From the NCBI GenBank assembly GCA_017509985.1, contig JAFWOE010000006.1, positions 1 through 64,000 of the forward strand: a stretch of DNA of 64,000 nucleotides, given 5' to 3'. The stretch comes from Lachnospiraceae bacterium. GTDB taxonomy: Bacteria; Bacillota; Clostridia; Lachnospirales; Lachnospiraceae. Every line of letters starts with the position of its first letter. Positions within the stretch are counted from its first letter, which is position 1. Both the position numbers and the translations under genes were made by a program. Below the pieces are notes generated by a model that saw only the letters and a program-made list of their open reading frames with translations, was not told where the DNA came from and did not search any database. Positions 63,526-64,000 of the stretch are shown here, piece after piece.

Positions 63526-64000
63526 ATGATCAAACGCGGACTGGATATCAAACTGAATGTAAAACCCATTTTTCTCGGAATCGTTCACAAATTCTATTAT
63601 GAGGGGCCGTGCCGCTTTGCCAAAGGCGAAGCGCTTACGCCGGAATACGAACGCCTGATGCAGGAAGAACTGCGGCCCCAGTTTTTCAAGGATGTAGAAG
63701 ACCATATGCCGGACTGCGTAAACCTGCTGAAGCCCGTTTCGGCCGAATGCCACGATGACTGGGTCGTACCGGAAGAGCTGTTCGATGAGATCACTGCCGA
63801 AGAAGCCGACGCTTATATCATCAGCGGCGGCATTGCCCGAAGTGCTGTGCTGATCGAACTGGGCGAGCGTACCGGAAAACCCGTCTTCCAGGATCCTTCG
63901 ATCTTTGCCGACCTGACTGCTGTTACGGCAGCCCTGCGTGCCCGCGGGCTGGAAGCCTACGGTTGCCGTACCTGGGATGAGATCGCGACCCAGATGCGTG
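63526..64000 (+). CDS. Protein of unrecognised family, riboswitch-controlled (cut by window end)
   Basis: The first 158 codons, open to the window end. AAGGAGG lies seven bases before ATG 63526. The N-terminal part (PIFLGIVHKFYYEGPCRF) and an alternating strand-helix pattern (EADAYIISGGIARSAVLIEL, KPVFQDPS) suggest a Rossmann-like alpha/beta domain as in L-fucose/L-arabinose isomerase N-termini; this match is weak. No signal peptide or membrane segment. The structured leader directly before it implies control by a metabolite. Confidence 0.7.
   Translation, partial: MIKRGLDIKLNVKPIFLGIVHKFYYEGPCRFAKGEALTPEYERLMQEELRPQFFKDVEDHMPDCVNLLKPVSAECHDDWVVPEELFDEITAEEADAYIISGGIARSAVLIELGERTGKPVFQDPSIFADLTAVTAALRARGLEAYGCRTWDEIATQMR

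Overview
The window looks like a chromosomal segment of an anaerobic, medium-GC Clostridia bacterium, most like Lachnospiraceae or relatives. Evidence: SpoVG, GlgC/GlgD pairs, strong AGGAGG ribosome sites, TTG/GTG starts, Old-Yellow-Enzyme flavoproteins with Fe-S clusters, a glycyl-radical enzyme with its activase, a BKACE enzyme and a group IIC intron. No phage, plasmid or CRISPR is visible. All family assignments come from reading the sequence; no database search was run.

Layout. 1-266: 5' part of a group IIC intron (minus strand) directly behind an intrinsic terminator. 0.3-5.8 kb: minus-strand operon of a glycyl-radical activase, a glycyl-radical enzyme whose radical-site Gly is Thr, and an OYE/FAD reductase apparently starting at AUA. 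5.9-9.7 kb: decayed or accessory genes and a second OYE reductase. 9.8-12.1 kb: an AIM24-like gene diverging from a small membrane protein and lgt, then an inverted-repeat element and tRNA-Pro. 12.2-20.3 kb: compact division/wall cluster mraZ-rsmH-ftsL-pbp-mraY-murD-ftsQ-trmO under a promoter with four 10-bp MraZ-type repeats. 20.5-25.4 kb: frameshifted clpC, pcrA, tRNA-Glu. 25.6-30.8 kb: a 3D-domain wall protein and glgC-glgD-spoVG-rsmF. 30.9-35.3 kb: BKACE and SDR genes, a surface protein with a second sorting signal after its stop codon, tRNA-Leu. 35.5-36.6 kb: gapA. 37-49.8 kb: a long minus-strand run priA-def-fmt-rsmB-rlmN-prpC-prkC-rsgA-rpe followed by a two-component system, with a DUF1858 gene upstream. 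50.1-57.5 kb: F-ATPase operon atpB-E-F-A-G-D-C plus an MscS channel. 57.7-61.8 kb: cupin, thiolase, 3-hydroxyacid dehydrogenase, CoA-transferase A/B. 61.9-64 kb: a cysteine desulfurase, then a promoter, structured leader and terminator ahead of a gene cut by the window end.

Most striking are the ATP synthase changes: subunit a carries a tandem duplication of its N-terminal ~110 residues, and the delta-subunit C-terminal domain is fused to the N-terminus of alpha with no separate atpH. Next are the glycyl-radical enzyme without its glycine, the AUA start, the clpC frameshift, the duplicated anchor behind the surface-protein gene and the cobalamin-riboswitch-like leader at the right edge.

How the genes fit together: priA through prkC/prpC/rsgA/rpe is a conserved Firmicutes housekeeping run (replication restart, start-codon formylation and deformylation, rRNA modification, wall-sensing kinase/phosphatase, ribosome assembly). 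SDR/dehydrogenase, BKACE, CoA-transferase and thiolase could together turn 3-hydroxy acids into acetyl-CoA units through acetoacetate; that link is inferred.
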